This document shows positions 1 through 8,014 of a DNA stretch of 64,000 nt, one piece after another. This stretch comes from Seleniivibrio woodruffii. Lineage in GTDB: Bacteria > Chrysiogenota > Deferribacteres > Deferribacterales > Geovibrionaceae. The stretch is from assembly GCF_004339245.1 (NCBI RefSeq), contig NZ_SMGG01000004.1:558001-622000 (forward strand). Direction: 5' to 3'. Under the pieces are notes generated by a model, which saw only the letters and a program-made list of their open reading frames with translations, ran no database searches and was not told where the DNA came from. The translations under genes were made by a program, and so were the position numbers. Each line of letters opens with the position of its first letter. The stretch's first letter is position 1.

Positions 1-771
1 GCCATGGGAACTATTGATTTACTCGGGGAGTTTACTGACGACATCAACAAGGCCAAACAAACGGTCGAAATGTACAAGCTTGTACTCGACAACATCGAGA
101 AGCAGAAACTTAACACAAACATATCCATTAAGCCCTCTGCATTCGGAATCCTCTTTAACGAGGAAACATCCACCAAGTTCATGACGGAAGTTATAAGCTA
201 TGCACACAGCAAAGGCATCTTTGTCCGCATAGACATGGAAAACCACCCCTACACGGACTACACGATCGATCTTTACCTCACACTCAGCAGGGAAATGCCC
301 AAAAGCTGCGGAACTGTTCTCCAGGCGTGCCTCAAGCGCACCATTGACGATATCAAGCACATCGCAGATTCAACAGAGCAGGCAAACATCCGTCTCTGCA
401 AAGGCATTTACAAAGAGCCAGATGAGATAGCATACAACAACAGAAAGAAAGTTCAGGACAACTTCCTTGAGTGCCTTGAGCTTCTTTTCCAGAAAAAGGC
501 ATATGTAGGCATAGCCACACACGACGATGTTCTTGTGAACGGCGCCATGGAACTGATCAAAAAATATAAGCTCGAAAAACACGAATACGAATTCCAGATG
601 CTTCTGGGAGTGCGTTCCGAGCTTCGCAAAAGACTTCTTGCCGATGGACACAGGCTCCGCATCTATACTCCTTTCGGAGAAGACTGGCTGCCTTACAGCA
701 TCCGTAGACTGAAAGAAAACCCCGCCATAGTCGGTTCGGCTATCAAAGGCATCCTCACTGGCGGAAGATAA
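1..771 (+). CDS. Proline dehydrogenase, 5' end outside the window
   Basis: This is a flavin-dependent proline dehydrogenase, which oxidises L-proline to delta-1-pyrroline-5-carboxylate (P5C) and passes electrons to the quinone pool. The frame is open to base 1, and the ATG at base 4 is internal, because the family usually has about 300 residues and only about 256 are present. The C-terminal half carries family hallmarks: a YEFQMLLGVR segment and a final YS-x-RRLKENP block that contacts the carboxylate of proline. The P5C dehydrogenase gene follows after 30 bases, so the two steps are separate proteins rather than a PutA fusion. Product assignment is confident; the true start cannot be seen. 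Confidence 0.92.
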   Translation, partial: AMGTIDLLGEFTDDINKAKQTVEMYKLVLDNIEKQKLNTNISIKPSAFGILFNEETSTKFMTEVISYAHSKGIFVRIDMENHPYTDYTIDLYLTLSREMPKSCGTVLQACLKRTIDDIKHIADSTEQANIRLCKGIYKEPDEIAYNNRKKVQDNFLECLELLFQKKAYVGIATHDDVLVNGAMELIKKYKLEKHEYEFQMLLGVRSELRKRLLADGHRLRIYTPFGEDWLPYSIRRLKENPAIVGSAIKGILTGGR

Positions 772-801
772 CATATAATACAAGACATATAGGAGGAGAA
801 A

Positions 802-2436
802 ATGAATAACAGCATTTTTAAAGTGCCATTTCCCCAGAACGAACCGGTATTCGAATACCGTGAAGGCAGTAAAGAGAAAAAAGAGCTCAAAGCAGCCCTT
901 AAGGAACTTTCTGAAAAATACATAGAAATACCTGTTGTTATTGGCGGCAAAGAAGTTAAAACAGGAGATACTGTTGAAATAACCGCTCCCTTTGACCACT
1001 CAATAAGACTCGGCAAATACCATAAAGCAGGCCAGCCCGAAATACAGCAGGCAATAGACGCCGCAATGGCAGCCAGAGAAGCATGGGGCAAAATGCCCTG
1101 GTTTCACAGAGCAGGCATTTTCCTCAAAATCGCAGAGCTGATCTCCACCAAATACCGTGCGCAGATGAATGCGGCAACCATGCTTTCCATAGGCAAAACC
1201 GCTGTTCAGGCTGAGATCGACTCCGCATGTGAGCTTATCGACTTCCTCCGCTTCAACGTTCACTTTATGCAGCAGATATACGGAGAGCAGCCCATGCATA
1301 ACTCAAAAGGCGTGTGGAACTCTCTTCAGTACCGCCCTCTTGAAGGCTTCATACTCGCTGTTACGCCTTTCAACTTCACGGCGATTTCCGGCAACCTGCC
1401 CCTCGCCCCTGCGATGATGGGCAATGTGGTTCTCTGGAAACCATCAGGCGACGCCGCTTATGTTCCGAATCTTCTTATGAAGATATTCAAGGAAGCGGGA
1501 CTGCCTGACGGCGTTGTCAACTATGTACCTTCCGATGCGAAGGACATATCAGCGGCAACATTCTCCAGCCCCGACTTCGGCGGTATCCACTTCACAGGCA
1601 GCACAGGCGTATTCAAAAATATCTGGGAAACAATCGGCAAAAACATCTACACATACAAATCATATCCGAGAATTGTCGGCGAAACCGGAGGCAAGGACTT
1701 CATCTTCGCTCACAAATCTGCCGACCTTGATGAACTGGCTGTAGCTTCAGTCAGAGGTGCTTTTGAGTATCAGGGACAGAAATGCTCCGCCGCTTCAAGA
1801 GCATACATTCCCATGAGCATGAAAGACGCTTACCTCAAAAGAATGAAGGAGCTTGTCGGCGAAATCAAAATGGGTTCACCCATGGATTTCAGAAACTTCA
1901 TGACAGCAGTTGTCTCCAAAAGAGCCTATAAGTCAATCACAGCCTTCATCGACTATGCTAAACAGGCATCAGACGCCGAGATAGTGATAGGCGGAGGATA
2001 TGACGAGTCAAAAGGCTGGTTCATTGAACCCACTGTAATCACAACTCAGAACCTTGAGTTCAAAACTTTCAGAGAGGAGATCTTCGGACCCGTTCTGACA
2101 GTTACCTTCTATGAAGACGAAAAATACGAAGAATACCTGAAACTCTGCAACTCCGGCAACGAATATGCCCTTACCGGCTCAATATTCGCAAGATGCAGGG
2201 AAGCGATAATCACAGCGGTTGAACTGCTTGAGGACGCAGCAGGAAACTTCTACATAAACGACAAACCCACAGGAGCAGTTGTGGGACAGCAGCCTTTCGG
2301 AGGCGGCAGAGGCTCGGGCACAAACGATAAGGCAGGCAGCTACCTCAACCTTATCCGTTGGGTTAACACCCGCACAGTGAAAGAAACCTTTGTTCCGCCC
2401 CTTGCAATAGGCTATCCTCATATGGAAGCAGAGTAA
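802..2436 (+). CDS. pruA: L-glutamate gamma-semialdehyde (P5C) dehydrogenase
   Basis: This NAD-dependent aldehyde dehydrogenase oxidises glutamate semialdehyde, the open form of P5C, to glutamate. Its 544 residues match the long ALDH4 (mitochondrial-type) class. The catalytic cysteine lies in YQGQKCSAASR and the general-base glutamate in GETGGKD; the PFNFTAISGN block belongs to the NAD-binding region. A strong AGGAGG ribosome site sits about six bases before the ATG. It is co-directional with proline dehydrogenase (30-base gap), so it should take P5C from that enzyme. It could equally take P5C made by the HypD-like enzyme about 5.6 kb downstream. Confidence 0.95.
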   Translation: MNNSIFKVPFPQNEPVFEYREGSKEKKELKAALKELSEKYIEIPVVIGGKEVKTGDTVEITAPFDHSIRLGKYHKAGQPEIQQAIDAAMAAREAWGKMPWFHRAGIFLKIAELISTKYRAQMNAATMLSIGKTAVQAEIDSACELIDFLRFNVHFMQQIYGEQPMHNSKGVWNSLQYRPLEGFILAVTPFNFTAISGNLPLAPAMMGNVVLWKPSGDAAYVPNLLMKIFKEAGLPDGVVNYVPSDAKDISAATFSSPDFGGIHFTGSTGVFKNIWETIGKNIYTYKSYPRIVGETGGKDFIFAHKSADLDELAVASVRGAFEYQGQKCSAASRAYIPMSMKDAYLKRMKELVGEIKMGSPMDFRNFMTAVVSKRAYKSITAFIDYAKQASDAEIVIGGGYDESKGWFIEPTVITTQNLEFKTFREEIFGPVLTVTFYEDEKYEEYLKLCNSGNEYALTGSIFARCREAIITAVELLEDAAGNFYINDKPTGAVVGQQPFGGGRGSGTNDKAGSYLNLIRWVNTRTVKETFVPPLAIGYPHMEAE

Positions 2437-2495
2437 CTTATTGTTTACTCAAATAGAGCTTTGAGAAAAGGAATTTTTGTGAAATGATATTCTAG

Positions 2496-2513
2496 TCGAT
2501 AGTTGGCTATCGA
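2496..2513. promoter_or_regulatory. Inverted repeat upstream of livK
   Basis: TCGATAG and CTATCGA arms (7 bp) surround a four-base TTGG loop in the 113-base gap between pruA and livK. The repeat ends 36 bases before the livK ATG. It could be an operator or a leader-RNA hairpin. There is no T-run, so it is not a terminator. Its function is unknown. Confidence 0.4.
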
Positions 2514-2549
2514 TGGATAGAATACAACACTAGTTAACAGGAGGAAGCT

Positions 2550-3677
2550 ATGAAAAAACTGTTTAGTCTGTCACTTATGCTGATGGCAAGTGCGATTTTC
2601 GCAGTTACGGCATTTGCCGCTGACACCATCAAAGTCGGAGTACAGGCACCTATCACAGGCGAGTACGCAAACGAAGGACAAGGTATTGACAACGCTGCAA
2701 GACTTCTTGCAGACCAGTACAACGCGAAAGGCGGACTGCTCGGCAAAAAGCTTGAAGTTTTCACATGCGATGATGAAGGTCAGGCAATGAAAGCAGCTAT
2801 CTGCGCCAAAGAACTTGTTGAAAAAGGCGTTATCATGGTTATCGGTTCTTACACTTCAAGCGCTGCTGAAGCTGCACAGAGAACCTACTACCGCGCAGGC
2901 GTTCTTCAGACAACTGACGGCACAAGCGACTCACTCGTAAAAGAAGGCTACTGGACTTTCTTCAGAAACTCCAACCCCAACTCAGCCGCTGCCACTTTCA
3001 CAGCAGAATACATGGTAAAAGTTGCAAAATTCAAACGTATAGCTATCATCTCCGACCACTCAAGCTATGCTACAGGACTTGCTGACGCTGTTACCGCTGA
3101 AGTGAAAAAACTTAAAGGCAACGTTGTTTATGCCGGCAAAATCAAAGCAAACAGCCAGAACTTCACACCTGTTCTCACAAGTGTAAAAGCTCTTAACCCT
3201 GATGTAATCTACTTCGCAGGCTACTACTCTGACGGCGGTCTTATCCGTGCTCAGCAGAAACAGCTCGGCATAAATGCTGAATTCATCGGCGGCGACGCTA
3301 ACGACAACGTTGACTTCGCTAAACTTGCCGGAGCAGCTGCGAAAGATGCGAAAATCATCAACGTTCCCACTCCCGACATGCTTCCCTATGACAGTGCGAA
3401 AAAATTCCTCGCTGCATACAAAGCAAAATACGGAAAAGAAATCCCCTCTATATGGTCTCTGCTGAATGCTGACGGAATGCTTGCGTTCCTTACTGCAATG
3501 GAAAAACTTAAGACAACAGATACCAAAAAAGTCTCTGACTGGCTGCACAAAAACACACTTAACGGCTACTCAGGCAAACTTAAATGGGACACAAGAGGAG
3601 AGCGCGTTGGTTCTACCTTCATGGTTTACAACATCAAAGCTGACGGAAGCTACGGTGTTGCATATCCCAAACAGTAA
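2550..3677 (+). CDS. livK: Liv-type ABC transporter periplasmic amino-acid-binding protein
   Basis: This is the periplasmic receptor of a branched-chain/hydrophobic amino-acid ABC importer (type I periplasmic-binding fold, Peripla_BP_6). It starts with a Sec signal peptide, a lysine pair followed by a hydrophobic stretch ending near AFA-A at residues 23-24. The mature part begins with the IKVGVQAPITG opening typical of LivK/LivJ. An AGGAGG site precedes the ATG. A terminator follows, then livHMGF. LivK families bind many amino acids and amides. The setting between proline-catabolic genes and a HypD-like enzyme makes proline or hydroxyproline plausible ligands, which is inference from context only. 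Confidence 0.92.
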   Translation: MKKLFSLSLMLMASAIFAVTAFAADTIKVGVQAPITGEYANEGQGIDNAARLLADQYNAKGGLLGKKLEVFTCDDEGQAMKAAICAKELVEKGVIMVIGSYTSSAAEAAQRTYYRAGVLQTTDGTSDSLVKEGYWTFFRNSNPNSAAATFTAEYMVKVAKFKRIAIISDHSSYATGLADAVTAEVKKLKGNVVYAGKIKANSQNFTPVLTSVKALNPDVIYFAGYYSDGGLIRAQQKQLGINAEFIGGDANDNVDFAKLAGAAAKDAKIINVPTPDMLPYDSAKKFLAAYKAKYGKEIPSIWSLLNADGMLAFLTAMEKLKTTDTKKVSDWLHKNTLNGYSGKLKWDTRGERVGSTFMVYNIKADGSYGVAYPKQ

Positions 3678-3697
3678 CAGATATTTACAAGAAACAC

Positions 3698-3725
3698 AGG
3701 GCGGCGCATACCGCCGCCCTTTTTA
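3698..3725 (+). terminator. Intrinsic terminator after livK
   Basis: A perfect 9-bp GC-rich stem (AGGGCGGCG / CGCCGCCCT) with a 5-base loop runs straight into a T-tract. It lies between the receptor gene and the permease genes. If partly read through, it would give more receptor than membrane complex, as is usual for binding-protein transporters. Confidence 0.88.
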
Positions 3726-3818
3726 CTCATTATTCCCATAGGGGGTTTCATCTTTCTAGGTAAAGGAAAGATACTCGCTTCCCTATACTTAGAATGACGA
3801 AATATTAAGGAAGAGCTT

Positions 3819-4724
3819 ATGGATATATTTCTTCAGCAGGTAGTTAACGGTTTAATAATCGGCAGTATTTACGCTCTGGTAGCCCTAGGCTACACAATGG
3901 TTTACGGCGTTATGAAGCTTATTAACTTTGCGCACGGCGATCTTGTTGCCTTTTCGGCCTATGTCGGCCTCATGTTTTATACGCAGCTTATAGGTATGGG
4001 CATAATTCCTCAGTCAATGGTCGTTGTTATGGTCTTTGTGCTGACGGCAATTGTCGCGGCCGCTGTTGCGCTGTTAGTGGAAAGGGTTGCATACAGACCC
4101 TTGCGCAATGCCTCAAGGCTTTCGGCAGTTGTTTCCGCACTCGGTGCGTCAATGATGATCCAGAACGGCATAATGCTTATCTGGGGTCCCAACATAACAA
4201 TATTCCCCTCTGACATTCTTCCCGCAGCAAGCTGGACAGTTTACGGCATCACAATAACCTTTGTTCAGGCTACAATGATAATAATCACATTGATTCTTAT
4301 GGTATCCCTGACACTTTTCATCAACTACACCAAAATGGGAACAGCCATCAGAGCCAGCGCCATCAATCAGGATGTTGCAAAGCTGATGGGCATAAACGTG
4401 AATTTGATAATAATGATCATCTTCGTGGTCGGCGCAATTCTCGGCTCCGTTGGCGGTCTTTTCATAGGAATGTACTACAGAGGAATCAGCTTCAACCTTG
4501 GATGGATCTACGGTCTCAACGCTTTCATAGCGGCGATTCTCGGCGGTATAGGAAACATTCCCGGCTCCATGGTGGGCGGATACCTCCTTGGTCTTTTCAC
4601 CGCTCTCATAGCAGGATATGTCTCCTCCACATGGGCAGAAGCTTTCACTTTCATTCTGCTTATACTCATACTCATAGTGCGCCCCAAAGGTATCCTTGGT
4701 GAGCGTGTAGCGGAGAAGGTGTAA
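3819..4724 (+). CDS. livH: Liv-type ABC transporter inner-membrane permease LivH
   Basis: This is one of the two permease subunits of the amino-acid importer. It has 301 residues and about eight hydrophobic segments, with the typical N-terminus (NGLIIGSIYALVALGYTMVYG) continuing into a KLINFAHGD segment. The EAA-like coupling region is near residues 170-200. The stop overlaps the livM start (TAATG), implying coupled translation. A GGAAGAG ribosome site lies before the ATG. Confidence 0.95.
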   Translation: MDIFLQQVVNGLIIGSIYALVALGYTMVYGVMKLINFAHGDLVAFSAYVGLMFYTQLIGMGIIPQSMVVVMVFVLTAIVAAAVALLVERVAYRPLRNASRLSAVVSALGASMMIQNGIMLIWGPNITIFPSDILPAASWTVYGITITFVQATMIIITLILMVSLTLFINYTKMGTAIRASAINQDVAKLMGINVNLIIMIIFVVGAILGSVGGLFIGMYYRGISFNLGWIYGLNAFIAAILGGIGNIPGSMVGGYLLGLFTALIAGYVSSTWAEAFTFILLILILIVRPKGILGERVAEKV

Positions 4725-5665
4725 TGAAAAACAAATCTGTAATCGGATACGCAATCTTTTTCGCAGCCCTGGCTCTTTTCCCCCTGCTGAACGACCCCAG
4801 ATGGCTTACCGTTGTGTCAACCTTCTGCATTTATTCAGTTGTGGCGCTCAGCCTTGACATAGTGCTCGGCCGTGCCGGAATGTTTGACATGGGTCATGCC
4901 CTCTTCTTCGGTCTCGGAGCCTATATAACAGCAATAATGAACGTCCATTTCGGGCTTAACATTCTTTTTGCAGTGCCGGTAGTAATAATTGTCCCTGCTC
5001 TTTTTGCCATTCTGCTCTCAATGCCCATTGTCCACCTCAGAGGCGATTATCTCCTTGTGGCGACAATAGGTATGAACATCGTGTTCGAACAGGCTCTTAA
5101 GAATGACCTTTTAGGTCTCACTGGCGGCCCTAACGGAATATTCGGTATCGAGGCAAAAATATTCGGATTTTATCTGGATGACGGCGTCACGATATACTAC
5201 ATAGCGTTTTTCCTTCTTCTGGCCACACTCCTGATTATCAGAAACCTTGAAAGAAGCAAAGTGGGCAGAGCCCTGCATTATATTCAGGAAGACCCCATCG
5301 CCGCAGAGAGTCTGGGGATCAGCACAAGGTTCTACCGTGTTTTCTCCTTCGCTCTGGGAGCCGCCATTGCGGGTCTCGCTGGCTTTGTGTTCTCCATACA
5401 GTACGCCGCAGTCAGCCCTGAGGCATTCAACTTCATGACATCGGTTATATTCTTTGCCATCATCCTCGTGGGGGGCAAGGCATCAATACCCGGCATTCTG
5501 GCAGGAACCTTCATAATGTTCGTCATCCCCGAAATTTTCAGGGAATTTGCGACAGCCAGATACTTCGTGTTCGGCCTTGCAATGGTTGTTTCAATGGTTC
5601 TCCGCCCGGAAGGCATGTTCCCCGCCAAATACGGCAGACTGCCGAAATACGTCACGGAGGACTAA
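4724..5665 (+). CDS. livM: Liv-type ABC transporter inner-membrane permease LivM
   Basis: This is the second permease subunit, 313 residues with multiple membrane spans. LivM hallmarks include the GRAGMFDMGHALFFGLGAY region and the TGGPNGIFGI motif. It overlaps livH by one base, and livG starts three bases after its stop. A heterodimer with LivH should form the channel fed by LivK. Length is normal for the family and no anomaly was seen. Confidence 0.95.
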   Translation: MKNKSVIGYAIFFAALALFPLLNDPRWLTVVSTFCIYSVVALSLDIVLGRAGMFDMGHALFFGLGAYITAIMNVHFGLNILFAVPVVIIVPALFAILLSMPIVHLRGDYLLVATIGMNIVFEQALKNDLLGLTGGPNGIFGIEAKIFGFYLDDGVTIYYIAFFLLLATLLIIRNLERSKVGRALHYIQEDPIAAESLGISTRFYRVFSFALGAAIAGLAGFVFSIQYAAVSPEAFNFMTSVIFFAIILVGGKASIPGILAGTFIMFVIPEIFREFATARYFVFGLAMVVSMVLRPEGMFPAKYGRLPKYVTED

Positions 5666-5668
5666 GCA

Positions 5669-6454
5669 ATGAGTCTGCTTGAACTTAGAAACGTTACAAA
5701 AGTATTCGGCGGCGTTGTCGCCATGGATAAGCTCTCTTTCAAAGTTGAAAAGGGGGACATATACGGAATAATCGGCCCCAACGGTGCGGGAAAAACCACA
5801 GCTTTTAACTGCATCACAGGGATATATAAACCCGAGGAAGGCGAAATCATCTGGAAAGGCGAGAATATAGCCGGAATGCACCCCTGCGACATAGCTGGAA
5901 AAGGCATTGTGCGCACATTCCAGAACATCAGGCTCTTCGGAAAGATGAGCGTTGCGGAGAACATTATCTCCGGCCGCCATCAGAAATCGAAACAGTCATG
6001 GTTACAGGGGCTCTTAAGCACACCCTTCTACAGAAAGGATGAAAAGGAAAACTGGCTGAAAGTGAAAGATATCATGAAGATCATGGGGCTTTCCGAATAC
6101 GCCACAATCCCCACTCAGTCACTTGCATACGGCATACAGAGACGTGTGGAGATAGGCAGGGCGCTTGCCACCGAACCGGAACTTCTCATCCTTGACGAAC
6201 CCGCTGCGGGACTGAACGAGAAGGAAACTCTGGAACTGATGGAACTCATCAACAGAATTAAAGACGAAGGCATCACCATACTCCTCATCGAGCATGATAT
6301 GGATATGGTTATGAAGCTTGTAAACAAGATAACCGTAATAAACTTCGGTAAAAAAATAAGCGAAGGAGATCCTGAATACATTCAGAATGACCCCGTGGTT
6401 ATTGAAGCATACCTCGGCAGTGATGATGATGATGAGGAGGAGGAGGAAAACTAA
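5669..6454 (+). CDS. livG: Liv-type ABC transporter ATP-binding protein LivG
   Basis: This is an ATPase subunit of the amino-acid importer, 261 residues. The Walker A motif is GPNGAGKTT (about residues 33-41), Walker B is LLILDEPAAGLN, and the FQNIRLF segment of the Q-loop region is present. The signature stretch reads LAYGIQRRVEIGRAL, with YGIQR in place of the usual LSGGQ-type motif, as is common in LivG. The C-terminus is unusual: a run of four Asp and five Glu codons followed by Asn (6422-6451). That purine-rich run doubles as the ribosome-binding site of livF. Confidence 0.95.
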   Translation: MSLLELRNVTKVFGGVVAMDKLSFKVEKGDIYGIIGPNGAGKTTAFNCITGIYKPEEGEIIWKGENIAGMHPCDIAGKGIVRTFQNIRLFGKMSVAENIISGRHQKSKQSWLQGLLSTPFYRKDEKENWLKVKDIMKIMGLSEYATIPTQSLAYGIQRRVEIGRALATEPELLILDEPAAGLNEKETLELMELINRIKDEGITILLIEHDMDMVMKLVNKITVINFGKKISEGDPEYIQNDPVVIEAYLGSDDDDEEEEEN

Positions 6455-6455
6455 C

Positions 6456-7172
6456 ATGGCAGAAAAACTCTTGGAAGTAAAAGACCTCATCGTAAACTAC
6501 GGCAGTATTCAGGCAATAAAAGGCATCAGCTTTTCAGTAAACAAAGGGGAGATAGTCTCAATCCTCGGTGCTAACGGCGCAGGCAAATCAACAACCCTGC
6601 GTACACTGAGCGGACTTATTAAGCCGAAATCAGGACAGATTCTTTATAAGGACGTTGATCTTGCTAAAATGCCTGCCCATAAAATAGTTAGAGAAGGTGT
6701 TTCCCACTCTCCCGAAGGACGTCAGGTTTTCGGCACACTCACAGTGGAAGAGAACATAAAAATAGGCGCATTTGTTAAAAAAAGCGTGGATAAAGACACT
6801 CTTGAGTGGATATACGCCCTCTTCCCCAGACTTCTGGAAAGACGCAAACAGCTTGCCGGAACTCTCTCCGGCGGAGAACAGCAGATGCTGGCCATCTCCA
6901 GAGCACTTATGTCCAAGCCGCAGCTTCTTCTTCTGGATGAGCCTTCACTGGGCATAGCACCCATACTCGTTAAAATGATATTTGCCGCCATCAAAGAAAT
7001 CTCGAAAACAGGCGTTACAGTTCTCCTCGTTGAACAGAACGCAAAAGCTGCACTCAAGCTTGCCGACAGAGGTTATGTTATTGACGTGGGCAGGGTGACG
7101 ATATCAGGCAGTTCCTCAGATCTGCTCAACGACCCCAAGGTTCAGGAAGCATATCTCGGTAAGAAAAAATAG
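6456..7172 (+). CDS. livF: Liv-type ABC transporter ATP-binding protein LivF
   Basis: This is the second ATPase subunit, 238 residues. It has Walker A GANGAGKST, signature LSGGEQQ and Walker B LLLLDEPSLG. I place the start at 6456 (MAEKLLEV) rather than the upstream in-frame ATG at 6387. Homologues begin here, and the GAGGAGGAGGAGG run inside the livG tail is positioned as its ribosome site. One base separates the livG stop from this ATG. Only 34 bases separate it from the activase gene, so transporter and glycyl-radical genes are probably one transcript. Confidence 0.94.
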   Translation: MAEKLLEVKDLIVNYGSIQAIKGISFSVNKGEIVSILGANGAGKSTTLRTLSGLIKPKSGQILYKDVDLAKMPAHKIVREGVSHSPEGRQVFGTLTVEENIKIGAFVKKSVDKDTLEWIYALFPRLLERRKQLAGTLSGGEQQMLAISRALMSKPQLLLLDEPSLGIAPILVKMIFAAIKEISKTGVTVLLVEQNAKAALKLADRGYVIDVGRVTISGSSSDLLNDPKVQEAYLGKKK

Positions 7173-7206
7173 AATAATTGTTATTTTAAGATTGTTTTAG
7201 TCTCAT

Positions 7207-8010
7207 TTGAGGTGTATAATAAAAGGTATAGTGTTTGACATAAAGAAATACGCAATCCATGACGGCCCCGGAATCCGCTCGACTGTGTTTCTTAAGGGCT
7301 GTCCCCTCTCCTGCATATGGTGTCACAACCCGGAGAGCAAGGGCTTTGCCATTGAGCAGATAAAGAAAGAACTGAAGCTTGACGGAAAAGTTCTGGAAAG
7401 CATGGAGACCGTAGGAAAAGAGATGACCGTCAGGGAAGTCATGGCGGAGATTGAAAAAGACATTCTCTTCTATGAGGAATCAGGCGGCGGGGTAACTTTC
7501 TCCGGAGGCGAGGTTTTTGCCCAGCATGAATTTCTGCTGGCTCTGCTTAAAAGCTGTAAGGAAAAAGGGATAAAAACCTGCGTGGACACATCAGGATATG
7601 TTAACAGAAACATACTTGAAAAGGCCATTCCTCTCACAGACCTGTTTCTTTATGACATCAAGCTCATGGATGATGAGCTACACAAAAAATACTGCGGTGT
7701 GCCGAACGGACAAATACTTGATAACTTCCGTGTCATATTCGAAAGCGGCACGGAAGTAAGACTGAGGTTCCCTGTTATCCCCACAATAACGGATACGGAG
7801 ATAAACCTCAGAAAAACGGCGGAGTTCACGGCACAGTTCCCCGGAGTTCCTCTGGATCTCCTTCCGTATCATAAGATCGGAAAGGACAAATACCGCAGGC
7901 TGGGACAAAAATACCTTATGGACGACATTGAAAAGCCGTCTGACGAATACATGCACCTGATTGCCGCTTTCTTCAGCGAATACGGCATAAAGACCAAAAT
8001 AGGAGGCTAA
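7207..8010 (+). CDS. Glycyl-radical enzyme activating enzyme (radical SAM), probably for HypD
   Basis: This radical SAM enzyme would install the glycyl radical on the partner encoded four bases downstream. The cluster motif is CPLSCIWC (residues 32-39), preceded by the activase-typical HDGPGIRSTVFLKGC; a GG-x-TFSGGE motif follows. The 8-cysteine ferredoxin-like insert found in many dehydratase activases is absent, so it resembles the single-cluster pyruvate-formate-lyase activase type. The start is uncertain: no ATG exists, TTG at 7207 lacks a ribosome site, and GAGGTG at 7209-7214 points to a start slightly downstream. The 3' end contains the TAGGAGG ribosome site of the next gene. Confidence 0.9.
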   Translation: MRCIIKGIVFDIKKYAIHDGPGIRSTVFLKGCPLSCIWCHNPESKGFAIEQIKKELKLDGKVLESMETVGKEMTVREVMAEIEKDILFYEESGGGVTFSGGEVFAQHEFLLALLKSCKEKGIKTCVDTSGYVNRNILEKAIPLTDLFLYDIKLMDDELHKKYCGVPNGQILDNFRVIFESGTEVRLRFPVIPTITDTEINLRKTAEFTAQFPGVPLDLLPYHKIGKDKYRRLGQKYLMDDIEKPSDEYMHLIAAFFSEYGIKTKIGG

Positions 8011-8014
8011 GCAT

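Noticed and set aside
6387-6455. Upstream start of livF with four Met and four Arg residues
   Set aside because: It is the livG acidic-tail repeat read in another frame; the ATG at 6456 has the ribosome site and the conserved N-terminus.
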